From Branchiostoma floridae (Eukaryota > Chordata > Leptocardii > Amphioxiformes > Branchiostomatidae): DNA of 64,000 nucleotides. Under the pieces are notes generated by a model. It did not search any database. It had not been told where the DNA came from and saw nothing but the letters and a program-made list of their open reading frames with translations. The DNA lies in the NCBI RefSeq assembly GCF_000003815.2, contig NC_049989.1, positions 22,500,369-22,564,368 on the forward strand, read 5' to 3'. Of this stretch, positions 52,480-64,000 are shown in pieces. A program made the translations under genes and the position numbers. Numbering within the stretch: position 1 is the first letter of the stretch; the number at the start of each line of letters is the position of its first letter.

Positions 52480-55313
52480 TTTTTATTGTAGCTTTATTTC
52501 TTCTTGGGACATCTACATACAAATACTTAAAACATGTCTTTCTTAGCACGACTCCAGCAACGTGTACAATCTCAGAAACAGTTGTTGTTGTTTTCTATTC
52601 TTAACGAAGCAAAAATGGTTGGAATTTTGGCGACGCCTCGGGGGCTAGCCTGATATTCCGACTGCTTTTGCTGCCTGCAGGGGCACCTTCAGGGTGTTGT
52701 GTGAAAAATGTCTACCACGCTACGACACACACTAAACACGGACTAGACTGGCTAACACCTAACAGTACTACCACAAAACTCAGCCCAATTAGAGAGATGG
52801 AATAAAACTGAATCCTCCTGATTTTAAACCACGAAGAAGGTAACTATGGACACAGCCATCAGAATCAAATGACACAATTCCATTTTAGTCTCCTCTGTAC
52901 AGAAATCGAATCTTGCTGATATTTTAAAAGACCTGAACTCTAGTAAAAGATAGTATTTGACTCTCATAAACTTTATGCGTATCCCAGTCGGTACTATGAA
53001 TTCATCAAGTTAAGTCGAACAACTCAGCACAAGTCAAAAATAGTGCATAATTTCCTCTCCCCTCTGGAAGGTACATCCTTTGGTCGTTGCACCGATGATA
53101 GTTTTGCGATGCTACCTTCTACAGTCTAACCTCACTACGATATCAGGTTTCACTTGGCCTGGGTCTACATTGTCAGGTTTCACTGCCTAACGTTTTGTCT
53201 GGCTGCTGTTGCATATTGTTGGTGGACCCAAACTTCTGACCCAAGAACTCTCACTTGGCACCCGCCGGGCGCATTTTCACCACAACAGACGTGGAACTCG
53301 GACGTGGAAACGCCCAAAGCAAGTCCAGAAGGCAACATTGAACGTTGTTAGGCGTCGCCCTCCCCCCAACAGGAACGGTCAGCGGGAAAGAGAAAAACAG
53401 GATCGTCTGATTTTGTCGTGTTTGCAAACAAAACAAGTTCCTGAGCTGTTTGTTGCTTCTGGGCACAAAAATCTTGTCAGATGGACTGTACCACTCCTGG
53501 GAGAGGGGGGACGCCTGACTTACTGTTTTGTATGGACATGACGCAAAATCCTTATGGAACAAGATGGAAGGTCAAATGTGGAAGGTCGCTAAGACTTCTA
53601 AACCAGGGAGGGAGGGGGGCGACATGTACACTGAGAAAATATAAGTAGGCCATGTAAGGGAAAAAAGAAACAAATTTTTCTCTCTTTTGTAAGAATTTAG
53701 GGTTGGGGTATGACAACACTGAAATAGCAGCTGAGGCCAAATTTGCATCAATAATTGTAACCATTCCTCTTTTAACCTTTCTCCTACCGCGGGACACCTA
53801 ACGTGCCCCGCTCCTCCATAGTTTACACCCCCCGTCCCCTCTACACAAGTTGGTACCACCCAAAGCACATCCGTTGTGGCTGGTTGAGGCCACTTTCGCA
53901 ACAAAAAAAGGGGAGAGGCTAAATAATTCCTTGTATGTGATGCCAAGTGGAAAGTGATGTTGCACCAACACACTACCACCCCCTGAGCAGAAGTCTAGTG
54001 GTCCGTTACGGACTTCTTATAACTGGGTTGTACCAACTATCACGAGAGTGGAGGGGTGGTCAGGGTCTAAGTCAGGAAGAACACAGCCTACAAAGTCTGC
54101 TACCTGATGACTTGAGGCCTCTCTGGTAGGTCTATTTCTAGCCACTCCACGAACAAGCTAGCAACTATGTCTCTTACAAAGTGAAAGTGAAAGAAAGTGA
54201 GAGTGGAAGAAAGTTTTCACTTTCACTCTTTTCCATTTTCACTTTTTAAAGTCTCTGACAGTCCTCAGGAAAACCAACGTCTGTACATTGTCTGCACCTG
54301 ATAGGATGAAATAGGTTCATAATTCATCAAAATTTACATAGGTACACATCCACAGCTTGGGATACAACATCAAACTGGGAAATATAAAGCATTTCACTTC
54401 GAAAGTTCCAAAATATAGACCTCCAATACAAGACAGTCCTTTCATATCGACTTCTACTTATATTACAAAACTAAGATGAATGTGGATGGATCCTCGCTAG
54501 TTGCTGCTCGCTAATGCTCCGCGGGAGGGAAACCTGACCTTTGACCCTTGCTATCCCGTGGTCCTCCATGTCACAGTTTTGTTCCCATGATGCTTTGCCA
54601 TTACCCACAATGCTCCGACATTCGTTTCCTTTCAGTTCAAAAGACCTGGGTCTGTTTCCACCCGTCACACAATTCTCATTAGCATAGATTTGCATATCAC
54701 ACAACTTAGGAGGGGAATTTTGCAACCCCCCCCCTCAATGTCGTTAGATCAGTCCGTTTTCCATGGGGCAGAGCGTTCCATTCGTCAACAATGGGTAGGT
54801 CAGGTTCCCCACACTAGGAGCAGTTGCTCTTGCATCTTGCGTACAAAAAATAGAGTAACCACATCTTGAGTTTTGTTGGGCTGGCTGTGGTACCATAAGT
54901 GACTAGGAAATACATGAATAAAAGCACAGCAAGTGACACTAGGAATATACGTACCTCACTACAGTTAAAAAGCATAAATGTGGGTAAGTGGATTCTTACT
55001 TATTATAGATAAAACCCTAATACATCAACTACCATGAATTAATATGTAAAGAAGATGACAAAATTAAGTAGCATTAAAATTAAGGGTCTCGCCATGAAGC
55101 CAATACAGCAAAAATAATGAAATAATAATAATAATAATGAAGAAAGCTCGTTATGTACAAGGCAGCGGGAACTGCTGACAAACAGAGCCAAAATTGGAAA
55201 GTCATCTTCAAAAACCACAAGCACACAGCAAATCTTCATATCGCTCTGCAGGCAGCCAAACTACGAGGGATGGGTCGCCATGGAGACGGTCGTCACGCCG
55301 ACGTCACAAACTG
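52480..55313 (-). other. Candidate long 3'UTR of the gene ending at 55314
   Basis: No open coding on the minus strand. Two AATAAA signals on that strand (TTTATT at 52482-52487 and 52493-52498) could end the transcript. The region is mostly free of minisatellites, unlike its surroundings. A further AATAAA is at 51717-51722. Confidence 0.45.
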
Positions 55314-55367
55314 TCAGAAGTTGCGAGGGTTGCCCACCATCCCGGCATAGTTGGAATTCCCGAATCC
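55314..55367 (-). CDS. Probable terminal coding exon (GFGNSNYAGMVGNPRNF)
   Basis: A strong acceptor CTTTTCTCCTGCAG precedes GGATTCGGG. The exon encodes GFGNSNYAGMVGNPRNF and then TGA. A Gly/Asn/Tyr-rich C-terminus recalls hnRNP-type RNA-binding proteins, but 17 residues are too few to name a family. The upstream exons would lie to the right; I could not find one, so they may be beyond the window or in the gap. Confidence 0.5.
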   Translation of the reverse strand, partial: GFGNSNYAGMVGNPRNF

Positions 55368-55369
55368 CT

Positions 55370-56515
55370 GCAGGAGAAAAGAGAGAAGAGACCGGAATGG
55401 AGGGGGGTCGCCACCACATGGAACAGCAGGCCAAAGGTTAGTTGGTTACCATGGTTACTATGTATCCCAGCATCCCAGCTTGCACATTCACATCGCAGCA
55501 ATCTTTTTGATGTGATTCAGTGCAGGGAATATAAACGGCCTTCAAAAATCAATGTTCATTTACAAACAGGACTTCAGTTGGTCAGTGCAGTTCTTTCATA
55601 CCCTGCTAGGGGTCACCAATGTACCAGTGTGGTGTTTTGATGAATGTTTTGGGAAGGTTGCAGTTTACTGTTTGACTGCAAGGTGGTGTTTTTGCAACAT
55701 GAATGTGCTGAAGACTGGGAGGGTAGGTCGGGTGCCTTCTGTATAACTAATAATCTATCGTGGTTCTATACAACATCGTCTGAACATAACTACATTTGAG
55801 GTGAAGCTGGCTAAAAGTAAAACAGGCGACACGATAAACACGACATGGCAGTCTAAATCCGGAAAACTTTCATTTTGGGAGGACAATAACATAATCTGAT
55901 ATTACATGATGATGCAAAATATCAATAACTTATATCCTATCATATAGCTACATTTTGCCAAAATTCGGTTAGAGAATTCAATAAATTCTGGAGAATTCAG
56001 CAGACCTGGGGACATCCCTGGAGACATCTTATCGTTACCCATGCATTCATAACCTTTGGTTACATCATACTTGTCAACATTGGTTAAATTACTCAGAGAA
56101 AATCAGAGTTTTCCGTATTTCTCGTGTGATTTTCGTGTCGCCTGTAAGTGTTAGAAACGGTGCACCACAGCATTGCATGCAACAGCAGAGCTGTAACCTG
56201 GTTAGTTCCACAGGAGTTAGTATTAAAGTCCCTCCACTTCCCTTCTCTCCACAACCAAATCACAAACACAGAGGGAGACAGTAATCCGATATGTGGCATC
56301 ACGACTTACCTGGTGTCATGTTTCACATTAACGACAAGGACAGAGGCTTTACTGAGCTGCCGCCATGCATTAACAGGCTTCGTTATCGCATGCAAACTAA
56401 CGAGACTAACGCAGCTGCATGCAGACTACACTCAGCTACAACAACAGAGATATGTAGTGATTTCTGGGTAATCGCTCCGACATGGGACCCCAGCAGCCAA
56501 GCGGGGCACCCACAC
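55370..56515. other. Probable intron or intergenic, no exon seen
   Basis: GTAAGT donors exist on the minus strand (for example near 56290), but no matching exon is convincing. Confidence 0.4.
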
Positions 56516-56519
56516 ACGC

Positions 56520-57395
56520 CGCTTTCTGGGGGGGTCTTCAACTGGGAATAATGTTCTGTTGGGGGTCTTCAACTGGGAATAATTTTCTGTGGGGGGGTCT
56601 TCAACTGGGAATAATTTTCTGTGGGGGGTTCTTCAACTGGGAATAATTTTCTGTGGGGGGGTCTTCAACTGGGAATAATTTTTCTGTGGGGGGTCTTCAA
56701 CTGGGAATAATTTTCTGTGGGGGGGGTCTTAAAACGGGGATTAATTTTCTGTGGGGGGGTTCTTCAACTGGGAATAATTTTCTGTGGGGGGTTCTTCAAC
56801 TGGGAATAATTTTCTGTGGGGGGTTTCAACTGGGAATAATTTTCTGTGGGGGTTCTTCAACTGGGAATAATTTTCTGTGGGGGGTCTTCAACTGGGAATA
56901 ATTTTTGTGGGGGGGGGTTTCAACTGGGAATAATTTTCTGTGGGGGGGTCTTCAACTGGGAATAATTTTCTGGGGGGGGACTTCAACTGGGAATAATTTT
57001 CTGTGGGGGGTCTTCAACTGGGAATAATTTTCTGTGGGGGGTCTTCAACTGGGAATAATTTTCTGTGGGGGGTTCTTCAACTGGGAATAATTTTCTGTGG
57101 GGGGTCTTCAACTGGGAATAATTTTCTGTGGGGGGTCTTCAACTGGGAATAATTTTCTGTGGGGGGTTCTTCAACTGGGAATAATTTTCTGTGGGGGGTC
57201 TTCAACTGGGAATAATTTTCTGTGGGGGGACTTCAACTGGGAATAATTTTCTGTGGGGGGTCTTCAACTGGGAATAATTTCTTGGGGGGGTCTTCAACTG
57301 GGAATAATTTTCTGTGGGGGGTTCTTCAACTGGGAATAATTTTCTGTGGGGGGTCTTCAACTGGGAATAATTTTCTGTGGGGGGTTCTTTAACAA
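56520..57395 (+). repeat. ~31-bp tandem repeat, ~28 copies
   Basis: CTTCAACTGGGAATAATTTT plus CTGTGGGGGGT. Length differences come mainly from the G-run (5-8 G). Confidence 0.97.
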
Positions 57396-58150
57396 GGGAT
57401 AAGTTCATTAGATTGGAGAATCACTAGACAACAATGCATTTTATTCACATCAAAGAGCCAAACTCACAGCCAACGTTTTAGTGACCGCCTGTCACCTTCC
57501 TCAGGGCTGTGCTGACCACACTGATAATGCTGACCACACTGATAATGCTGTCCCATACCTAACTAGGACAATTCTTCCTGTGGTGGTTTCTGTATGGAGT
57601 TATCGAACACTGGACTGTATTGCTAACATTTTAACTGTATTTCAAAGTCGGGGTTGTATTTTTTTAAACACAAAACCATGCCTGAGTGTATATTACCATT
57701 TTCGTTAGACTGGCTGACATCAGTAGTTTTGTGTAAAGAGTTTTAAGTTTTCTTGCTTGTTGATTTGATCTGCACTAGAATTTACAGTTTCTGGTAAGTT
57801 ACTAAGACTGGGCTTGCACATGGCTTTATAGTGAACGAAAATCTCAAGTTTTTCTGTGTGAAGAGATGGGCTATCATACACATGGCTGCTCAGATGTGTG
57901 TTCTGTGTGAAACCAGAGTGTCTTACGTGTGAAACAGAGTGTCTTCTGCGCTGAGCTCTGGAGATCTCCTGTTTAATAGACTGTGCGGCTGAGCCGTGAC
58001 TTTCTGATGTTCAATAACGGGCCTGATTGAGCGGCGCCCCACGTCCGCAAAGGTTAGCCGTGCCCCGCAAAGGTCAGGGGTTAACTGCTGCAGGCCAATA
58101 AGGAGGTGTGCTCCGCATTTTGTAGGGTGAATCAAACGGTGTAAACATTG
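57395..58150. other. No gene seen
   Basis: Contains a TGACCACACTGATAATGC duplication near 57513 and a GTGACCGCCTGTCACCTTCC motif shared with 20840. CGTCCGCAAAGGTTAGCCG / CCGCAAAGGTCAGGGG is a short direct repeat. Confidence 0.45.
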
Positions 58151-58154
58151 GACT

Positions 58155-58848
58155 GGTGTAAACACTAGAGCGTTTCTCTGACTGGCATACTCATTGGAAC
58201 TGTTCTCTCTGATTGGTGAATAACATTGGAACTGTTCTCTCTGTTGTAAACATTGGAACTGTTCTCTCTGTTGTAAACATTGGAACTGTTCTCTCTGTTG
58301 TAAATATTGGAACTGTTCTCTCTGTTGTAAATATTGGAACTGTTCTCTCTGTTGTAAACATTGGAACTGTTCTCTCTGTTGTAAACATTGGAACTGTTCT
58401 CTCTGTTGTAAATATTGGAACTGTTCTCTCTGTTGTAAATATTGGAACTGTTCTCTCTGTTGTAAACATTGGAACTGTTCTCTCTGTTGTAAACATTGGA
58501 ACTGTTCTCTCTGTTGTAAACATTGGAACTGTTCTCTCTGTTGTAAACATTGGAACTGTTCTCTCTGTTGTAAACATTGGAACTGTTCTCTCTGTTGTAA
58601 ATATTGGAACTGTTCTCTCTGTTGTAAATATTGGAACTGTTCTCTCTGTTGTAAACATTGGAACTGTTCTCTCTGTTGTAAACATTGGAACTGTTCTCTC
58701 TGTTGTAAACATTGGAACTGTTCTCTCTGTTGTAAACATTGGAACTGTTCTCTCTGTTGTAAACACTGCAACTGTTTTCTCTGACTGGCATAAACATTGG
58801 AACTGTTCTCTCTGTTGTAAACATGGAACTGTCTCTCTGTGAAATATG
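58155..58848 (+). repeat. 27-bp tandem repeat, ~24 copies, abutting a gap
   Basis: ATTGGAACTGTTCTCTCTGT plus TGTAAAC. Units ending AAAC and AAAT alternate in pairs over part of the array. Nine-residue periodic frames are open in several phases. Confidence 0.97.
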
Positions 58849-59121
58849 NNNNNNNNNNNNNNNNNNNNNNNNNNNNNNNNNNNNNNNNNNNNNNNNNNNN
58901 NNNNNNNNNNNNNNNNNNNNNNNNNNNNNNNNNNNNNNNNNNNNNNNNNNNNNNNNNNNNNNNNNNNNNNNNNNNNNNNNNNNNNNNNNNNNNNNNNNNN
59001 NNNNNNNNNNNNNNNNNNNNNNNNNNNNNNNNNNNNNNNNNNNNNNNNNNNNNNNNNNNNNNNNNNNNNNNNNNNNNNNNNNNNNNNNNNNNNNNNNNNN
59101 NNNNNNNNNNNNNNNNNNNNN
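58849..59121. other. Assembly gap, 273 N
   Basis: It follows the 27-bp array directly, so it probably represents unresolved repeat plus unknown sequence. Confidence 1.
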
Positions 59122-59186
59122 GCCCCGGTCTCCGTCGGGCGGATGGTCTCTGATCCCTACGCGGCCTATTTGAGCTGGTTCGCCCG
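59122..59186 (+). CDS. Possible 3' part of an exon at the gap edge
   Basis: An open frame, PVSVGRMVSDPYAAYLSWFA, runs from the gap to GCCC|GTAAGT, a strong donor. There is nothing else to support it: no acceptor, partner exon or known family. Confidence 0.2.
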
Positions 59187-59229
59187 TAAGTCAGCCGCTA
59201 TGTTTGCGCTAGAAGCTGCGCTTTCGGCG

Positions 59230-59450
59230 TATTTTGCTCTGGGGGGGCGCAGAGGGCCTTCGGGTAGTGTCCGGGGGGTGCTGGCTGAGGGGCATAGTTT
59301 CAGGGGGATGCTGGCTGGGGGGTAGTTTCAGGGGGTAGCTGGCTGGGGGGTATTTTCAGGGGGGTGCTGGCTTGGTGGGGTAGTTTCAGGGGGGTGCTGG
59401 CTTGGTGGGGTAGTTTCAGGGGGGTGCTGGCTGGGGGGGTAAGGTGGCTG
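59230..59450 (+). repeat. ~30-bp G-rich tandem repeat
   Basis: GGGTAGTTTCAGGGGGGTGC plus TGGCTTGGTG, about six units. Confidence 0.92.
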
Positions 59451-59539
59451 CTGAGCTGGCTGGTGAGGTCCATGTTGAGCGCTGTTCTCAGTTATCTGAG
59501 CTGATGGGAAGGTTATTATCATAATATACCTCATAGTGG

Positions 59540-62100
59540 TTTGCCCACCGGCTCAATGGTAGCCATTTTGAAATGCCGCCGCTATCAAGTGTCCCTACGT
59601 TACACAGGGTGGGAAAAGTGCAGAAAGGGAGTCAGCATTCAGAATTACACACACAGCAAACAACGGCAAGCATTTATGGAAGCTACATGCTACTTACATC
59701 ATCCCGAACCGACCACGCCACAGAAAAACGTTCGGTTCGGCACACTTATAACACACCCCGAGACTTACCAAACCGCCGTCAACGCATTGTTTACTTACTT
59801 TTATTCTCTATAGGAAAAATAAACAAATGATATTTTGTTTACTGGGTGTTTTTGAACGGTTTGTCTAAAGCTAGAACATGTTGCATGCAATGCTACAATG
59901 TCATGCCCCCCCTTACAGCCAACATACATGGAGGACAAAAAATCTACTTATTACTCCAAAAAGGATACAAAATACATCGATGAATAAAAAACAAACAAAA
60001 TTGCCGACAGCCAGGGGTTTTGTGGATCGGAATCATGCCAGCGAGCCATGACGTGTTTCTGCCATTGTAAAATAAAGCACGTTTTGACGATAGTTTACAT
60101 CAAATGTGATGCAGGAATGCCTGACTGCTGAAACGTCTGGGGAACTTCAAAATTCAGAGTTTGGAGGAGAATAAGACAGAGGTTAACCAAACATGGCTGC
60201 TCTGCCGGCCACATGGCCACACAAACTCCTGGCTGCCGGCCTCGCACCGAGGCACCAAGTCTGGCGGCAAGGTGCCGTCAGTCAACATGAGAAATCTGGA
60301 CACATTTTCTCACACAGGCCACACCAAGTCTATTCACCGGTTCTCAGATTAACAAACTCACACATGTCGGATGGCAAATTGTAAGGGACACACAGATATG
60401 ATGACGTGATAAAAAGTTAACACGTTAATTCTATAGATTTTTTTTAAATTATTGGGGTTTGAATTCATCTTTGGAGGCAGCGGCGAATGGATAGTTATTT
60501 CAATAGGCTCATGTTTGATGTGCAGGTTGTGATTTTCTTAGAAATGTAGTTTTTTAAAGGTTTTCTAGATGGTGAAAGGTAATGGAGATTGTAGGGATGG
60601 AAACTCCACATAAAATAGTCTGAAGTGAAAGTCTGTACCAAATTTGTACACACAGTTTCAGGCTGTGAATATACCTTAATCAGGGTAAAGTTTTCTTCAA
60701 CTTTCAAGCCAGTTTGTTTTCATCTTGAACTCTGGCTATGTCTTCATTCCGAAACATCCGAGAACCAAGAGAATAAACTGCTATGGCCTAAAACATCACA
60801 CAAGAATACATCAGTGCTAAACATCACACGGAAGACTACAGGACTGCAGACTGCTGTAGTTCACATCATCACAACTGACTGCAGGAAAATAGACTATCTA
60901 TGGAGCTGTTGAGACGTGAGACTGTCTCGGAAGGAAAGGACGTCCTTCTCGACTGTGGAACTTAGTCAGAGTGAGGAGCCAATCAGCAGCCTGGTTGTGA
61001 GTAGCCAATCAGCAGCCTGGATGTGGGTTTGGTGACGGAAGGGCGAACCTGTCCCGTCTAAACTCATCTCGTTTCCTGGTGCGAGTTTTGAGATGAGGTG
61101 CACCAGAGGGTGTCACATTAGGGTTGGAAATACTGAGTGCATTTAAAATCGGAGCCCTGCGCCTTAATTTGGAGCCATGCACCTAAATTTGGAGCTGGGC
61201 ACCTAAAATTGGAGCTTCCCACCGAATTTGTGACTGTGGACGCATCGAGGGACCCAAATACTCGTGTGGTGACAGTTGAATATATATGCTAAACTACTAC
61301 TTGGAAATGAACACTTACGTTTCTGCATACTTAACATTTCAAAAACCAGTAAAAAAGATGAAACCTGTGCTTATTTCACTTGTATAAAATATAAAAGATT
61401 TATAGAATTTCCAGTTCAAGCTCTAAAGTGAGCTAGTGAATTTTCTCATTAGGTTTGACTGGCATTTAAAATTCTAAATAAATAAATTTTACTTCATTTT
61501 AGAAGTATTTTGTCCACCCAATTTCTTTTTGTGCATCAAGATTTTTAGGTCAAGTGCACAACATGCAGGTATTCCCTAAATGAATTTCGAGCCCTGCAAG
61601 GCTTTTCCCATGAATTCGGCTCGATCCAGCGGGCTTGGTTGGAGTACAGTAATCAGTTCCTCTCCAAACGCTCCCCCGACTCGCTAAAGGCTCTTCTGAG
61701 GATTCAAAAAGGTCACAAAATCCCTGAAGTTTGCTGTAATTTGGAGAGTATTCCGGCTTCCCGGCTGGGCGGGAAGTTTATACTCAGGCTGGTTCCAGGG
61801 ATTTTCACTCCGGGCAGTTCCACAGTCGAAATGGAGGAAGGTTGAAAACAGACATTATTGGAAGGTTAGACATCCAGGTAATAAGATTCGCAAGATAACA
61901 GCTCAACTCGCTCAACTGGACAGATTCTGGAAACGCCAGACGTTTCAGGCTGTACACCACAACACTGCGTCACACTGAGCAAGATCTGCTGATTTCTATC
62001 CACCAACTTTGATTTGTTTTCAAAATTTGTAATTGGGGTGATGAAGACAAATTTTAAATAGCCCAATAGGAAACAAAAGTCACGACAGCATTGATGTAAA
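59540..62100. other. No supported gene
   Basis: Short open frames only. Two AGCCAATCAGCAGCCTGG repeats at 60977 and 61003 contain CCAAT boxes. 61140-61215 has four TTGGAGC..GCACCTAAA units. 61859-61960 shares a dispersed repeat with 4089. Confidence 0.5.
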
Positions 62101-62143
62101 CTGATGATGATGAAAGATAGTGGATACTACTGAAAGGTCTGAC

Positions 62144-62384
62144 CAGGGTTGTAGCCAGCCAGAAATCATTTTCAGTCCCCTCGATTTTGAATGGCTTTGG
62201 GGCAGCATTCCTAGGGGGCATGCTCCCAAGAACAATTTTGAAATCTAGACCCTTTAAAATGCTATTTCCTGCATTTTTAGGGTTAAATTTTGCTCACAGA
62301 GGACGGAATGGGCAACATTTTTTTCCGGCCCCAGCTGCAAAATTCCATCAAAGGACGGAAGGACGGGTGCTGGCTACAACCCTG
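62144..62384. mobile_element. hAT-like MITE, second copy, 241 bp
   Basis: Same CAGGGTTGTAGCCAGC / GCTGGCTACAACCCTG ends and interior (AATCATTTTCAGTCCCC) as 16575-16934, with an internal deletion. Flanks GGTCTGAC (62136-62143) and CGTCTGAC (62385-62392) are a 7/8 matched target duplication. Confidence 0.87.
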
Positions 62385-62519
62385 CGTCTGACCATGTCCA
62401 AACGTACCCAGCTGGTTGAGTAAGTGTTAGCTTGCAGACATGAGTGCATTAGTATGCCTCCCCCATTCCGCACAGCAGTGGAGCTCCATTAACGCCCAAG
62501 GCCTTCTGTCTCTAGCCCA

Positions 62520-62650
62520 GCTCTGACTGTTAAACAGCGAATTCTCAAACCTGCCTGACTGTTAAACAGCGAATTCTCAAACCCGCCTGACTGTTAAACA
62601 GCGAATTCTCAAACCTGCCTGACTGTTAAACAGCTAATTCTCAACCCTGA
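62520..62650 (+). repeat. 32-bp tandem repeat, 4 copies
   Basis: CTGACTGTTAAACAGCGAAT plus TCTCAAACCTGC. Confidence 0.95.
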
Positions 62651-62694
62651 CTTGCCAAACACTCAGCGGAACAGAACAGTGCCACTTCCTGTTA

Positions 62695-63035
62695 TGCTGA
62701 AACAGCCGCACGCCTCATTCACCAATTTGCACTTTCCGTTCCTGCGTTTTGCAAGCCTGCCAGACTCCTCAAACCAAGGGGCACATTTTGAACATTTCAG
62801 TCTTTTAAAACAGATCAAATTAGTCAAAGTTTAATTCATGCAAGAAAATTTGCACAGCACCAATTCGCACTTTCTGTTCCTGCATTTAGCATGCCTGGCA
62901 GACTTTTTAACCAAGAAAAATTGGGCAAATTTTGAACATTTCAGTCTTTTACATAAAATTTTGGTAAAATCAGATCATTTTGGTAAAATTTTCTTATTTC
63001 AAGCCTTTCTAGTTTCACAAACAACAGATTTCTAG
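62695..63035 (+). repeat. ~170-bp diverged tandem duplication
   Basis: TTGCACTTTCCGTTCCTGCG..GAACATTTCAGTCTTTTA recurs as TCGCACTTTCTGTTCCTGCA..GAACATTTCAGTCTTTTA. Confidence 0.85.
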
Positions 63036-63424
63036 GAATTTAAAAAATTGTCTGAAATGTTATAAAATAAAGCAAATGCCATATCATTAAAAAAATCCCT
63101 GATGTTGACAAATTTATTCAAAATAGCCTCAAATGTCAGAAAATAGACAAAATTATGAGAGAACAAAATTCCTGACTACAGGCCTGTGCTGTGGATGGAG
63201 GAGGCACAAAACAGAAGGAGGGAAGAGAAGAAAGCCAATGGTAGAAAAAACTGAGGGAAGGGAAGACAGTTTGAGAGGTATGGATGCAGAAGGATGGAAT
63301 GAAGGAATGACAGATTGTGTGGAGGATGGATCGATGGAGAATCCTGACAGAGGGAGGTTAGAAGGAGGGGATGAGAGAGAGTACAAGGGAGGACTCACCG
63401 AGGACGGAGTGATGGAGAATCCCG

Positions 63425-64000
63425 ATGGAGGGAGGTTAGAAGGAGGGCAGGAGAGACAGAATGAGAGGAGAGACAGAATGAGAGGAGAGACAGAATGAGA
63501 GGAGAGGCAGAATGAGAGGAGAGACAGAATGAGGGAAGGAGAGACAGAATGAGGGAAGGAGAGACAGAATGAGGGAAGGAGAGACAGAATGAGGGAAGGA
63601 GAGACAGAATGAGGGAAGGAGAGACAGAATGAGGGAAGGAGAGACAGAATGAGAGGAGAGACAGAAGGAGAGGAGAGACAGAATGAGAGGAGAGGCAGAA
63701 TGAGAGGAGAGACAGAATGAGGGAAGGAGAGACAGAATGAGGGAAGGAGAGACAGAATGAGGGAAGGAGAGACAGAATGAGGGAAGGAGAGACAGAATGA
63801 GTGCAGGAGAGACAGAAGGAGAGAAGGAGAGACAGAAGGAGAGAAGGAGAGACAGAATGAGGGAAGGAGAGACAGAATGAGAGAAGGAGAGACAGAATGA
63901 GGGAAGGAGAGACAGAATGAGTGCAGGAGAGACAGAAGGAGAGAAGGAGAGACAGAAGGAGAGAAGGAGAGACAGAATGAGGGAAGGAGAGACAGAATGA
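63425..64000 (+). repeat. GAGACAGAATGAGGGAAGGA purine-rich array
   Basis: 20-bp units with 15-bp variants (GAGACAGAATGAGAG) continue past the right edge. A larger unit covering about 63540-63660 and 63720-63840 suggests block duplications. Confidence 0.96.

Noticed and set aside
58165-58842. Open frames of 190-280 codons on both strands
   Set aside because: Direct consequence of a 27-bp repeat lacking stop codons.
59541-59813. Plus-strand 90-codon frame
   Set aside because: No recognisable domain, start context or splice support; composition like the surrounding non-coding DNA.

Overview
This is animal (metazoan) nuclear DNA. It has spliced genes with canonical GT..AG introns, LINE, SINE and MITE remnants, assembly gaps, and an unusual density of minisatellites. 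The mix of short SINEs, CR1/RTE-like LINE tails, TIR elements and long giant-gene introns fits a cephalochordate (amphioxus, Branchiostoma). That assignment is inference from sequence style and was not searched.

Layout. (1) 621-13916, minus strand: the 5' half of a very large gene. I could place 19 exons (one partial) with consistent phases, about 800 codons beginning MASSGPDNSQ. The protein resembles, from memory of the family, the N-terminal region of HECTD4, a giant HECT-type E3 ubiquitin ligase. The HECT domain itself would lie beyond the left edge. At least one further exon must be hidden in the N-gap at 8694-8793, and one is cut by the gap at 1121-1220. (2) 15925-19124, minus strand, about 2 kb upstream of gene 1: a four-exon gene model. 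Exon 1 encodes eight 19-residue repeats, and the later exons encode about three membrane segments; I do not recognise the family. (3) 19.5-26.8 kb: LINE, SINE and MITE remnants. (4) About 26.8-51 kb: a gene-poor stretch in which minisatellites alternate with GC-rich single-copy islands, including a 3.6-kb satellite of about 81 copies of a 44-bp unit. (5) 52.5-55.4 kb, minus strand: a probable terminal exon (ending GNPRNF-stop) with a long 3'UTR. (6) 56.5-64 kb: more minisatellites, a 273-base gap and a second copy of a hAT-like MITE.

Main observation. In gene 1, intronic tandem repeats repeatedly consist of copies of an adjacent exon edge, splice site included. At least ten exons show this: donor edges of E19, E17, E14, E13, E10 and E8, and acceptor edges of E2, E4, E6, E8, E9, E11, E12 and E17. 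Some copies form arrays of CAG|GTAAA motifs beside the genuine donor. This points to a local, recurrent exon-edge duplication process and creates many decoy or recursive splice sites. Other notable signals are an array of perfect CRE octamers (TGACGTCA) split by a hAT-like MITE with an 8-bp target duplication, two hairpin-forming minisatellites (44 bp and 39 bp), a perfect 21-bp hairpin at 20355-20418, and a SINE whose promoter-like segment has expanded in tandem.
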